Under the pieces are notes generated by a model, which was not told the DNA's origin, did not search any database, and saw only the letters and a program-made list of their open reading frames with translations. DNA of 64,000 nucleotides, taken from NCBI GenBank assembly GCA_963793465.1, contig CAWCAJ010000006.1:164658-228657 (forward strand), given 5' to 3'. Both the position numbers and the translations under genes were made by a program. The stretch comes from CAJQPP01 sp963793465. GTDB lineage: Bacteria > Planctomycetota > Planctomycetia > Pirellulales > Pirellulaceae. Shown in pieces: positions 55,971 through 62,905 of this stretch (positions are counted from its first letter, which is position 1; the number at the start of each line of letters is the position of its first letter).

Positions 55971-56951
55971 ATGCCATCAACACCAACCATTTCCCGATTC
56001 ATAGTGAGCCTTGCCCTTTTCGTTCTGGTTTCCACTACTAACGGCCAGGATGCAAACGACCTTCAAAAAGAATTTGACACAATTGCAAAAATGCAATGGC
56101 GACTTCTTCGAGAGCAATCATACAACGACCAGCATGTGGTTATTGATTGGCGTTTGAATCGATCCGGGGATCCCAAACAGGACGACATTGACGACCGGGG
56201 CCAAATCAAACGATTCGCAGATGGAACTGATCGAATATCCGTTTCCTTCAGAAAAGGGCCAGAAAGCGGCGTCCAAGCAGAGCAAGATACAACCCATGTT
56301 CTTGGAGGCAACGCGGACTATCTATTTCGCCTTGAGAAAAAGGGGAACAGCGAGTGGAAGGTTTTCGACGTCGTCATGCGTGGCACTGGCACGTTGGAAC
56401 CCAAGTTTGAAACGCCTGTCCTGAGCGTTCCCGGGAATGGTGACACCCAAACGTTTTTGCTGCATGCCGCTGTTGATGATGATCGACTATCGGTTGGCGG
56501 CGAGTCGCTGGAAACCTTCATCCATTCGAAAAAGAACTGGGACAAATCGTTCTCCGAACGACAAGACGAGAATTATGGCCGAATTGTCACACTCCATCTG
56601 AACCATCGTGTAGAAGGTACACCGAGGTCTCAACAAAGGGGAGTTTTTCATACAACCGTCGTTGGTCGGCTACAATTGCTTGCCGATCACCAATGGGTTT
56701 TGTTGGGATACAAGATCAAATACACCGGATTCGACCAAAATGGCACAGAGGTTAGGCAATCGGCGAGTGCGATGGAAGCGAACTATATTGCGGCCTCCAC
56801 AACGCTGACCAGTTGCATCAGAACAACGGAAAGCACGGGAGGTTTTCAGATGACGGAATCCAGAGTCCACCGTCCTATGACAATGGAGGAAACTGCCGAG
56901 GCAGCTTCGCGTTGTTATCTTGAGGGATTTGGACTGCCTGAACCAGAATGA
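55971..56951 (+). CDS. Cassette 4: exported protein of unknown function
   Basis: The product has 326 residues. The signal peptide ends near 'LVSTTNGQ'. The mature part starts 'DANDLQKEFDTIAKMQWRLL' and looks globular, mixed alpha/beta, with 'VSFRKGPESGV', 'HVLGGNADYLFRLEKKGNSE' and 'GRIVTLHLNHRVEG'. It resembles exported planctomycete proteins of unknown role, with no catalytic motif recognised. AGGAA lies 10-14 bases upstream of the ATG. About 155 bp of the cassette precede the gene, room for its own promoter. Confidence 0.8.
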   Translation: MPSTPTISRFIVSLALFVLVSTTNGQDANDLQKEFDTIAKMQWRLLREQSYNDQHVVIDWRLNRSGDPKQDDIDDRGQIKRFADGTDRISVSFRKGPESGVQAEQDTTHVLGGNADYLFRLEKKGNSEWKVFDVVMRGTGTLEPKFETPVLSVPGNGDTQTFLLHAAVDDDRLSVGGESLETFIHSKKNWDKSFSERQDENYGRIVTLHLNHRVEGTPRSQQRGVFHTTVVGRLQLLADHQWVLLGYKIKYTGFDQNGTEVRQSASAMEANYIAASTTLTSCIRTTESTGGFQMTESRVHRPMTMEETAEAASRCYLEGFGLPEPE

Positions 56952-56990
56952 CTCTGGCATCAGTTGCCACTGCGTTTGCCGCAGATTCGT

Positions 56991-57080
56991 GCGATAACCA
57001 ACGCATGCACCGGAGCCGCCGACCGGTCGCAATTCAATGGAGCATCACCCGCGGCGGCCCGGTGATGCTGATCGTTATCG
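56991..57080 (+). other. attC site 4
   Basis: Left arm GCGATAACCAACGCATGCAC then CGGAGCCGCCG; right arm CGGCGGCCCGGTGATGCTGATC and core GTTATCG (57074). 90 bp. It ends cassette 4. Confidence 0.9.
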
Positions 57081-57317
57081 GGACTCCGGTTCCTGTGTTT
57101 CAGCGGCACCGATCATTTCGATAATCCGCCGGTAATCGGCCTTGCCTATCAAATCCATTGGCCTACCACGCTTGCCACCTTCACCAACCACTGTGTACAG
57201 ATATCGACATGTTGCTCTCCAAGCATCCCTTGATGCCTCCATTGCATCCGCACGTTGGCGTTGTCGCCAAGCCTCGTCAAACGCTACGCCTTCTGGATAC
57301 GGTCGTTCTGGGTCCAT
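57075..57317 (-). CDS. Cassette 5: small hypothetical protein on the minus strand
   Basis: The product has 80 residues, 'MDPERPYPEGVAFDEAWRQR' onward, basic and helical, with no family recognised. It runs against the array. Its TAA stop is formed by the TTA of the recombination core of attC 4 (57075-57077), so the gene fills the cassette from one boundary to the left arm of attC 5. The frame open to 57422 crosses attC 5 and is not used. Confidence 0.6.
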   Translation of the reverse strand: MDPERPYPEGVAFDEAWRQRQRADAMEASRDAWRATCRYLYTVVGEGGKRGRPMDLIGKADYRRIIEMIGAAETQEPESR

Positions 57318-57326
57318 CTGAATCCC

Positions 57327-57411
57327 CACATAACAAACGGATGAACCGGAGCCGGTACAGCGGTTCGAGTTGGTTGCCGGGTACTCGGCCCGGTTATCCT
57401 TGACGTTATGC
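57327..57411 (+). other. attC site 5
   Basis: Left arm CACATAACAAACGGATGAAC then CGGAGCCG; right arm CGGCCCGGTTATCCTTGAC and core GTTATGC (57405). 85 bp, nearly identical to attC 12 and 16. It ends cassette 5. Confidence 0.93.
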
Positions 57412-57624
57412 GGACCCGTCAAAAACGGTGGAGATTACTTCAAAAGCGTGGTTAAAAGGGGCCGATTTGACAGGTAGTTTATACTCCGCGAGTCGTCGCG
57501 ACGGCACGATAACTTGTTGATCGAGACCTGTCGACGCAAGCGGAGGTTTGCTCGGCCAATTGGGTTCATACCGGATTGGTTGGGTCCGTCCAACAACGCG
57601 TTGAACCAGACCAGCACGTCCCAC
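57406..57624 (-). CDS. Cassette 6a: 72-residue hypothetical ORF in the duplicated module (copy 1)
   Basis: 'MGRAGLVQRVVGRTQPIRYE' onward, basic, with no family recognised. The stop codon is the TTA of the attC 5 core, as in other minus-strand cassettes here, which argues for a real gene. It lacks a clear ribosome-binding site, and the plus strand is also open, so coding status is uncertain. Confidence 0.35.
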   Translation of the reverse strand: MGRAGLVQRVVGRTQPIRYEPNWPSKPPLASTGLDQQVIVPSRRLAEYKLPVKSAPFNHAFEVISTVFDGSA

Positions 57625-57688
57625 GTGATTCCCTTAAAATGTCTCGCAAGTCAGACTCCAATCGAGCTCTGGTTAACTCTGCTTTATC
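57411..57688 (+). repeat. 278-bp duplicated module, copy 1
   Basis: It is identical to 62620-62897 over 278 bp. It starts directly after the core of attC 5 and ends at a TTATC that looks like a cassette start, but preceded by T and not G. No attC-like palindrome is visible inside. Confidence 0.95.
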
Positions 57689-57914
57689 TGGACGGGGCCG
57701 GCGGTAATTCTCCGCCATCGTCTGGCATCCAATGCGTGACATCGCCGGTCAGAAAACCTGACGTACCGCCAAACATACTGCCCCCTTGCCACTGTTCATC
57801 TTCACCGAAATACTTCCCACGAAACACTCCGCAAACATCAAAGAAGTAGAATACATCAGAATCAACTTCGGGTTTTCGATCTTTAAGATCCACCCAAACC
57901 CTCTCATCGCACAT
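57684..57914 (-). CDS. Cassette 6b: DUF551-like protein
   Basis: The product has 76 residues. 'VWVDLKDRKPEVDSDVFYFF' at the start and 'DVTHWMPDDGGELPPAPSR' at the end match the pattern of DUF551, a short domain ('W..V.DR.P....V', '..VTHWMP.P.PP') common in phage and accessory genes; function unknown. GAGG lies about eight bases before the ATG. The gene runs against the array and its TAA stop comes from the TTA at the cassette's left boundary (57684-57686). Confidence 0.68.
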   Translation of the reverse strand: MCDERVWVDLKDRKPEVDSDVFYFFDVCGVFRGKYFGEDEQWQGGSMFGGTSGFLTGDVTHWMPDDGGELPPAPSR

Positions 57915-57931
57915 TGCATTGCCTCATTCGC

Positions 57932-58017
57932 CACATAACAAACGGATGAACCGGAGCCGTCAACGCTCTCTCGTTTTTCATTGTCTTTCATCGGCCCGGT
58001 TATCCTTGACGTTATCA
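57932..58017 (+). other. attC site 6
   Basis: Left arm CACATAACAAACGGATGAAC then CGGAGCCG; right arm CGGCCCGGTTATCCTTGAC and core GTTATCA (58011). 86 bp. It ends cassette 6. Confidence 0.93.
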
Positions 58018-58042
58018 TTCTCAAAATGCACTGGAGAGAAAA

Positions 58043-58639
58043 ATGAAACCATTTGCGTTTTTGACGACAGCCTTTCTCTTGTTCGCTCAAACCACTTTCT
58101 TGCAGGCTCAGACGCGAGAGGTTAACGAGACGGAGATCAATGGTGTTTTCGCCAAATACATGGAGTCTCAATGGTCGGCTCGTGCCGAACTCATGACACC
58201 ATCAGCATGGAGTGATTATGTTGGCGACATGCTTTACGCATACAAGAATATCGCAACTACTCTGCTCGATGAGTATGAGGTCGAAAATTACCAGTTCCCC
58301 GAAATGCCGTCCAACTACAAGCGACTGCCAAACAGAGACGCGATTGAAGCTGCGTCCAAGGTTCGCGAAAAACTTGTAACTGACCTTTCAAACAGACTTG
58401 GAATGAATCTCGGCGAATTTCTCGATAGGCTCGATGAAAAAATAAAATCTACCTCTGCCGATATTCGCCTCACTGACGTCAAAATTCTGGCGACTCAAAC
58501 AGACGCCACCGCTGAATGCCATTATAAAGGCGGTTCCGTTTCATTACCGATGCGGTTCAAACTTGTAGACGGAAAGTGGAAGTTTGATGGCAAGAACGAG
58601 GTGCTATTCTTCGATCGTCAGCGTGAAACAGACGAATGA
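58043..58639 (+). CDS. Cassette 7: exported protein of unknown function
   Basis: The product has 198 residues. The signal peptide ('MKPFAFLTTAFLLFAQTTFL', cleavage near 'QAQ') is followed by a helical part and a C-terminal beta-rich stretch 'HYKGGSVSLPMRFKLVDGKW' that looks like a DUF4878/NTF2-like exported domain ('..LVDGKWKFDG'). GGAGAG lies six bases upstream of ATG 58043, the best site in the array. The TGA stop overlaps the left arm of attC 7 (TGATAAC). Confidence 0.78.
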   Translation: MKPFAFLTTAFLLFAQTTFLQAQTREVNETEINGVFAKYMESQWSARAELMTPSAWSDYVGDMLYAYKNIATTLLDEYEVENYQFPEMPSNYKRLPNRDAIEAASKVREKLVTDLSNRLGMNLGEFLDRLDEKIKSTSADIRLTDVKILATQTDATAECHYKGGSVSLPMRFKLVDGKWKFDGKNEVLFFDRQRETDE

Positions 58640-58726
58640 TAACAAAGCCGTGAACCGGAGCACTCATTCACGCGGCAACTGAAATCATCGTCTTCCGTTC
58701 GTGCCCGGTTACGGCAGTCGTTCGGC
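58637..58726 (+). other. attC site 7
   Basis: Left arm TGATAACAAAGCCGTGAACC then GGAGCAC; right arm GTGCCCGGTTACGGCAGTC and core GTTCGGC (58720). 90 bp. It ends cassette 7. Confidence 0.88.
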
Positions 58727-59300
58727 AATTCTGTGTTCTCTTAATGCTTGCCTCGCGTTTAGCTTCGCTGGAAAAGCGAACGCTCAACTCCCTATTGAGA
58801 CCGCAATCGTTGAGGAACAGACCGAAGTTGGGGTGGAAACGACTGAGTGCCTCCTGTCTGGCACCGTATCTGACGCGATTACAGAAGGTCTATATGAGGT
58901 TGTTGTAACCGACGCCGACGGATCCTTCACAAGCGGGTTGATTTTTGTCGATTCGACTTCAAGCTACCTGATTGCTATTCAAACGAACGGCCCGTTGAAT
59001 CTCTCTTCTTTTATAGGCGTTACCATCCTAGACAATTCAAATGAGCTTATTGATCAATTCAGAGCTATTGTCGCTGACAAAAAGATCCGACTTGGTGAGG
59101 GCTGGTGGGTTTGGGGTAGCGAGTTTCACCCGAAAGGAAAAGATGGAATCAAAAAAGAGATATTGACGGATGCTGGTGATTTCGAAGGCAAGGTTGGCAA
59201 GAATCCTGACGTCAAAATCAACAATGGAGTGATCGAGCTTCACGGGGTGGGTGACAAGAAAGGTAAAAAATTCGTCACTGACCTCAAGCCAGAAGACTAA
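58701..59300 (+). CDS. Cassette 8, gene 1: exported protein of unknown function
   Basis: The open frame starts at a GTG (58701) inside attC 7 and would give 199 residues; later start candidates are poor. A signal-like stretch ('LCSLNACLAFSFAGKANAQ') is followed by a beta-rich domain ('TECLLSGTVSDAITEGLYEV', 'SGLIFVDSTSSYLIAIQTNG'). A C-terminal part contains 'GKNPDVKINNGVIELHGVGD', 'KKGKKFVTDLKPED'. The last part faintly resembles C-terminal domains of polymorphic toxins, but I cannot name a family. It is followed 50 bp later by a DUF4279-like gene on the same strand. Confidence 0.65.
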   Translation: MPGYGSRSAILCSLNACLAFSFAGKANAQLPIETAIVEEQTEVGVETTECLLSGTVSDAITEGLYEVVVTDADGSFTSGLIFVDSTSSYLIAIQTNGPLNLSSFIGVTILDNSNELIDQFRAIVADKKIRLGEGWWVWGSEFHPKGKDGIKKEILTDAGDFEGKVGKNPDVKINNGVIELHGVGDKKGKKFVTDLKPED

Positions 59301-59350
59301 GAAGGTCTTCACACAGACGATTAATCATAAAAACAGGAAAAAGGATTGTG

Positions 59351-59794
59351 ATGTCCATGTACCATTTAATTCACAAGCTTGAGATTTCGGGGCTCAGCAG
59401 AGCTTTGACGGTTGACGATTTTGAAAGACTTGCCCCACTCGAACGTGATTTTCGAAATCAAAAACGGATTTCGTATCAATGGAGAATCGTGGAAAACTTC
59501 GATGACTGCTTAGCTCAACCTCCTGTTCAACAATTCCTTGATTTTTTGGACGCAAGTCGCTCGATTTTGTCGCAATACCAAATTGCCGATAATACGTATT
59601 GGCTCACGATTATCTATTGCGACCAATGCGCCTACGAACTTGGAATAGAGACGATCAAGAAGATGGCCAGCCTTAATCTGGCAATCTGTTTGAATTGTTC
59701 CTTTCGCGAAAACGAAGACGAGGTCAAGTCTTGCAGGGTTCCAATCGAAGTGCAGAATCGGGAACGCGAAAAAAATCGATCATTCGGCCCGTAG
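59351..59794 (+). CDS. Cassette 8, gene 2: DUF4279-like protein
   Basis: The product has 147 residues, no signal peptide. The pattern 'SYQWRIVENFDDCLAQPPVQ', 'QFLDFLDASRSILSQYQIAD' and 'CDQCAYELGIETIKKMASLN' followed by 'LAICLNCSF' matches the layout of DUF4279, where a tryptophan strand, a helix and a closing 'L....L..L...I.L....' helix-strand recur. The start ATG 59351 follows AAGGA by five bases; GTG 59348 and ATG 59357 are alternatives. DUF4279 is of unknown function and is often found in accessory DNA. Possible partner of the exported protein upstream. Confidence 0.62.
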   Translation: MSMYHLIHKLEISGLSRALTVDDFERLAPLERDFRNQKRISYQWRIVENFDDCLAQPPVQQFLDFLDASRSILSQYQIADNTYWLTIIYCDQCAYELGIETIKKMASLNLAICLNCSFRENEDEVKSCRVPIEVQNREREKNRSFGP

Positions 59795-59815
59795 ATCGCC
59801 AATGTCCGTTAAGAT

Positions 59816-59908
59816 CGCCGAACAAGGCGTTCGACCACAGCGGCGGTTGTGAATGCGTACGATATGGTAACTTTTTTTCCCGCCGCGTGGTCAACGCGAT
59901 CGTTATCT
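59816..59908 (+). other. attC site 8
   Basis: Left arm CGCCGAACAAGGCGTTCGAC then CACAGCGGCGG; right arm CCGCCGCGTGGTCAACGCGATC and core GTTATCT (59902). 93 bp, more diverged than the others. It ends cassette 8. Confidence 0.8.
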
Positions 59909-59911
59909 GGA

Positions 59912-60160
59912 TTACATCAGCCCGAAATTGGAATGGTCATCTGCTTCAGCCGATGGACGCCTTTCTTCAAAATCGGATTCCTCGCAACACATTCGCTTGA
60001 GATACTTTTTGTGATCTTTATCGCTCATGGCTTTGCCAGAACCCTTGCAAGAAGGGCAACAATAAACCCTTGCCGACTGACACCCAATCGGGTCACTGAC
60101 GTATTTTTCTCCTCGACAATTTGTACAGATATTACTTTTCAGCATTGCGGTATAGGACAT
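59912..60160 (-). CDS. Cassette 9: small zinc-ribbon protein, minus strand
   Basis: The product has up to 82 residues. Two CxxC pairs in DnaJ-like spacing are visible: 'NICTNCRGEKYV' and 'VYCCPSCKGSGKAM', then a charged tail 'DKDHKKYLKRMCCEESDFEE'. It probably folds around one zinc. Start at 60160 or at the Met five codons later (60145); no convincing ribosome-binding site. It runs against the array and stops nine bases from the attC 8 core. Confidence 0.6.
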   Translation of the reverse strand: MSYTAMLKSNICTNCRGEKYVSDPIGCQSARVYCCPSCKGSGKAMSDKDHKKYLKRMCCEESDFEERRPSAEADDHSNFGLM

Positions 60161-60172
60161 AGGACATTCGAC

Positions 60173-60264
60173 CAGATAACAATGTGATGCACGGGAGCCG
60201 GACTTGCGTGCGTTTTCAAATGGTTAGATCAACGGTTCCGGCCCCGTGATCACTGACGTTACCC
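60173..60264 (+). other. attC site 9
   Basis: Left arm CAGATAACAATGTGATGCAC then GGGAGCCGGA; right arm CCGGCCCCGTGATCACTGAC and core GTTACCC (60258). 92 bp. It ends cassette 9. Confidence 0.88.
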
Positions 60265-60267
60265 GAT

Positions 60268-60513
60268 TCAGTCCTTCGACAAACGAAACCATTCGCCGTC
60301 GCTGTCGTGAATCCGAACCTTGCCCGTTTTGGTTACATACACCTGAATCGTCTGCTTCGGGGTTTCAATGCCCAAAGTGACCCAGCCTTTTTTCTCGTCC
60401 GAAAACAGTCGCGTCACCTTCGCAGCACCATACTGGAACCCGTATTGCAACTCCGCAAACGGGATAACAATCGGTTGCACGGGAGCCGTGGACGATGTCG
60501 GTTTTGAATTCAT
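60268..60513 (-). CDS. Cassette 10: small hypothetical protein whose start lies inside attC
   Basis: The product has 81 residues, 'MNSKPTSSTAPVQPIVIPFA' onward, beta-rich ('KVTRLFSDEKKGWVTLGIET', 'QTIQVYVTKTGKVRIHDSDG'), with no family recognised. GGAG lies eight bases upstream of the start codon. Both the start and this site lie in the variable loop of attC 10 (60461-60552), so the recombination site supplies the translation start and the first about 15 residues. It runs against the array. Confidence 0.62.
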   Translation of the reverse strand: MNSKPTSSTAPVQPIVIPFAELQYGFQYGAAKVTRLFSDEKKGWVTLGIETPKQTIQVYVTKTGKVRIHDSDGEWFRLSKD

Positions 60514-60552
60514 AGTATTTTCTCCACGGCCCCGTGAACCGGGGCGTTATTC
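60461..60552 (+). other. attC site 10
   Basis: Left arm GGGATAACAATCGGTTGCAC then GGGAGCCGTGG; right arm CCACGGCCCCGTGAACCGGGGC and core GTTATTC (60546). 92 bp. Its loop carries a minus-strand start codon. It ends cassette 10. Confidence 0.88.
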
Positions 60553-60750
60553 GTCTATCCTGTCGTAGATTGAATTCAGATATTCGGTCCACCCTCGGTC
60601 GATGTACCCAATGCAAAACGACCACACCGCGATGCCACACGCAATCGGTGTCGCTTCAACACCTTCTGCAATCAGCAAATTTACCGTCGTCAACGGAATT
60701 GCTATAAATACTGGTCCTGTAAGTCTACTCAGTCGCAACCAAAAACGCAT
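60547..60750 (-). CDS. Cassette 11: small membrane protein, minus strand
   Basis: The product has 67 residues: 'MRFWLRLSRLTGPVFIAIPL' onward. Two hydrophobic segments (about 11-30 and 36-53, 'TPIACGIAVWSFCIGYI') suggest a two-helix membrane protein. The start codon lies in the left arm of attC 11 (the CAT of GCATAAC) and the TAA stop is the TTA of the attC 10 core, so the gene uses the whole cassette. No family recognised. Confidence 0.6.
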   Translation of the reverse strand: MRFWLRLSRLTGPVFIAIPLTTVNLLIAEGVEATPIACGIAVWSFCIGYIDRGWTEYLNSIYDRIDE

Positions 60751-60839
60751 AACAACCACATGCACGCGGAGCCGCCGTCCGCGTCTTTCTTTGAGGTAAG
60801 GCCGATTGGCGGCGGCCCGGTGATGTGGAGCGTTATGCG
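60746..60839 (+). other. attC site 11
   Basis: Left arm CGCATAACAACCACATGCAC then GCGGAGCCGCCG; right arm CGGCGGCCCGGTGATGTGGAGC and core GTTATGC (60833). 94 bp. It ends cassette 11. Confidence 0.88.
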
Positions 60840-60841
60840 GA

Positions 60842-61036
60842 CTACCTGTTGTAGTCGTGGTCGTCCTGTAACTGATTTGCGTCAAACGCCTCGTATTCTG
60901 GCTCGTCTTCATTTCCGAAGCGGCAATCGGGGCAACCATCTACACCAAAAAATACGCTTCCACACGCCTCACATCTTGCAGACCCCTGCATCTCCAGAGA
61001 GTGACGTTCCATCATGTCATCAAATAGACTTCCCAT
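60842..61036 (-). CDS. Cassette 12: small zinc-ribbon protein, minus strand
   Basis: The product has 64 residues. A zinc ribbon is visible in 'ARCEACGSVFFGVDGCPDCR' (CxxC...CxxC). The N-terminus is helical ('MGSLFDDMMERHSLEMQGSA') and the tail acidic ('NEDEPEYEAFDANQLQDDHD'). An AGGGG and GAGA precede the ATG at 61036. Possibly nucleic-acid or protein binding. It stops three bases from the attC 11 core. Confidence 0.62.
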   Translation of the reverse strand: MGSLFDDMMERHSLEMQGSARCEACGSVFFGVDGCPDCRFGNEDEPEYEAFDANQLQDDHDYNR

Positions 61037-61054
61037 TCTCAAAACCCCTAACTC

Positions 61055-61139
61055 AACATAACAAACGGATGAACCGGAGCCGGTACAGCGGTTCTGAATT
61101 GTTGCCGGGTACTCGGCCCGGTTATCCTTGACGTTATCC
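61055..61139 (+). other. attC site 12
   Basis: Left arm AACATAACAAACGGATGAAC then CGGAGCCG; right arm CGGCCCGGTTATCCTTGAC and core GTTATCC (61133). 85 bp, nearly identical to attC 5 and 16. It ends cassette 12. Confidence 0.93.
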
Positions 61140-61195
61140 GATGAGAGACGTTGGACGAGTGTTTGGGCAAACCAATTAAACGTGAGACACGAGAC

Positions 61196-61800
61196 ATGTA
61201 TGAGAGCCGATATCGAGTCGTCGCGGCAGGCGCTTCCCTGTTTCTGTTTCTCAATTTGGCTAAGCGCAGGAACATGCTGTCGAATCCGAGCCAGAAAAGG
61301 CATCCGCTAAGTTTGATGGCACAGAACTAATGAAAACGGTTGAATTCCTAAACTCTTCGCCGACATTAGAATTCACAGTGAAAAGGGGGGAGAACGTATT
61401 TGTTTTTATTTCAGAACATTTCCCTCTGGAGTTCGAATCCGATTCCACCGGAATAATTGAATTTCCCAAGTCAGCTACGCTTAAATCGGAAGGGAAAGTT
61501 GGGCAGTTTCTGGTGGATTTGCTTAGCCAAATAGAGCATGGATATTCGCTTCGACCCGATGGTGTACTTGTAATTCGACAAATACCGAATGTTCCAAAGC
61601 TTTCTGCAAACAGCCAGGAAAAATACAAGAGTTTCGCCGAAAGTATGGTAAGCAAATACGATTTAGACAAGGACGGAAAGTTGAGCGGTGATGAAGTGAA
61701 GAAACTGCCCCTTCCGTTCGTCGGTGCCGACGTCAACAACGACGGTTTCATAACCGTGAACGAGCTCATTAGCCAACTTAGTGGACGTACCAAAAAATGA
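61196..61800 (+). pseudogene. Cassette 13: exported EF-hand pair protein, signal peptide out of frame by one base
   Basis: The intact frame from ATG 61330 (156 residues) has two EF-hand loops: 'YDLDKDGKLSGDEVKKL' and 'ADVNNDGFITVNELISQL'. It opens upstream to 'AQEHAVESEPEKASAKFDGT', while an ATG at 61196 in another frame encodes 'MYESRYRVVAAGASLFLFLN', a typical signal peptide. Restoring one A near 61262-61264 (GCTAAGCGC to GCTAAAGCGC) yields '..LNLAKA|QEHAVES', a perfect signal-peptidase site (AKA), and a 201-residue exported calcium-binding protein. As it stands, translation from 61196 ends early and translation from 61330 gives a cytosolic protein. Confidence 0.72.
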
Positions 61801-61809
61801 CCTTATCAT

Positions 61810-61916
61810 CGGATAACAAACGGATGAACCGGAGCCGCTTGTTGCCTTGCGTTTGGCCTTTGAATCACATGTTGTTTTAACTCTAGCCTCGGACCCGGTT
61901 ATCCTGGGCGTTCGCC
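61810..61916 (+). other. attC site 13
   Basis: Left arm CGGATAACAAACGGATGAAC then CGGAGCCG; right arm CGGACCCGGTTATCCTGGGC and core GTTCGCC (61910). 107 bp with a long loop. It ends cassette 13. Confidence 0.9.
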
Positions 61917-61925
61917 GACAAACAC

Positions 61926-62546
61926 GTGCAGCAGTTCCTGAAGACTCGACGCTGGCCCACAACGGATGCGGTAACAGCATTTGATGCGGCATGTGCTAGT
62001 TTAGCTGCAAGTGGCATCGTTGTGATTCACAACGGTCCATGTTGCGATACCTGCGTCGGTGCATATCTCTGGGGAGAGGTCGTACCTGCCGAGAATGCGT
62101 TAGGGCGACAGCCACGTGGATACATTTTCTACAATGAACAATCGTCGGAGAATGTGCGGAACGGTGGCGATCTGTGGCTTGCTTGTGGCCCAATCCCAGA
62201 ATCTAATAAAGCGGAGGAAGACAATTCCAGAAGCGTCGCCATATCGCAGCGGATAATCGATTCACTTTCCGAATTCGGTTTGCCCGCACATGCCGACGAT
62301 TCGCCCAATGTCGTGCGGGTGTTCGTAGATGTTGGCGTCGAGCGGAGTTTTGAGTGGATCCAAACCGGGCGGATTGTCAATCTGGATAAGAATGGGGCCT
62401 GTCCACAGTGTTCCGGTACTGGCGATTGCTACTGCATTCGACGAGGAACTGGAAATGCTGATGGATGTGTCCGATGTGGTGGATCGCGCAAATGTCGCTC
62501 GTGCGACGGTACCGGCAAGAACAAACTGCGGCGAACCATGCGATGA
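61926..62546 (+). CDS. Cassette 14: DUF6891-like protein with C-terminal DnaJ-type zinc motifs
   Basis: The product has 206 residues. Residues about 10-140 match the DUF6891 layout: 'AASGIVVIHNGPCCDTCVGA', 'PRGYIFYNEQSSENVRNGGD', 'LWLACG', 'RIIDSLSEFGLPAHADDSPN', 'VVRVFVDVGVERSFEW'. The last 50 residues have four CxxCxG-like repeats, 'ACPQCSGTGDCYC' and 'GCVRCGGSRKCRSCDGTG', as in DnaJ zinc centres. The start is GTG at 61926, only 15 bp after the cassette boundary, and no ribosome-binding site is visible. The last few residues come from attC 14. Confidence 0.72.
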   Translation: MQQFLKTRRWPTTDAVTAFDAACASLAASGIVVIHNGPCCDTCVGAYLWGEVVPAENALGRQPRGYIFYNEQSSENVRNGGDLWLACGPIPESNKAEEDNSRSVAISQRIIDSLSEFGLPAHADDSPNVVRVFVDVGVERSFEWIQTGRIVNLDKNGACPQCSGTGDCYCIRRGTGNADGCVRCGGSRKCRSCDGTGKNKLRRTMR

Positions 62547-62620
62547 ACCGAAGTCGCGGAGTCGTCGTTTTTGACAATTGAGAATCAATCGCCGCGACTC
62601 GGTTATCGCGGACGTTAGAC
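62530..62620 (+). other. attC site 14
   Basis: Left arm GGCGAACCATGCGATGAACC then GAAGTCGCGG; right arm CCGCGACTCGGTTATCGCGG and core GTTAGAC (62614). 91 bp, nearly identical to attC 3. It ends cassette 14. Confidence 0.88.
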
Positions 62621-62833
62621 GGACCCGTCAAAAACGGTGGAGATTACTTCAAAAGCGTGGTTAAAAGGGGCCGATTTGACAGGTAGTTTATACTCCGCGA
62701 GTCGTCGCGACGGCACGATAACTTGTTGATCGAGACCTGTCGACGCAAGCGGAGGTTTGCTCGGCCAATTGGGTTCATACCGGATTGGTTGGGTCCGTCC
62801 AACAACGCGTTGAACCAGACCAGCACGTCCCAC
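62615..62833 (-). CDS. Cassette 15a: 72-residue hypothetical ORF in the duplicated module (copy 2)
   Basis: Same ORF as at 57406-57624; only the last residue differs (Val for Ala) because the core here is GTTAGAC. The stop is again the TTA of the core. Coding status is uncertain. Confidence 0.35.
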   Translation of the reverse strand: MGRAGLVQRVVGRTQPIRYEPNWPSKPPLASTGLDQQVIVPSRRLAEYKLPVKSAPFNHAFEVISTVFDGSV

Positions 62834-62897
62834 GTGATTCCCTTAAAATGTCTCGCAAGTCAGACTCCAATCGAGCTCTGGTTAACTCTGCTTTATC
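62620..62897 (+). repeat. 278-bp duplicated module, copy 2
   Basis: It is identical to 57411-57688. It sits directly after the core of attC 14 and, as in copy 1, ends at TTATC preceded by T, where an unrelated gene-bearing segment begins. Confidence 0.95.
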
Positions 62898-62905
62898 AAC
62901 ACTAG

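Noticed and set aside
60751..61303. Long minus-strand frames crossing attC 11 and attC 12 (also 57318-57422 and 63383-63490)
   Set aside because: They extend real small genes through attC. Ribosome-binding sites and cassette borders support the shorter starts.
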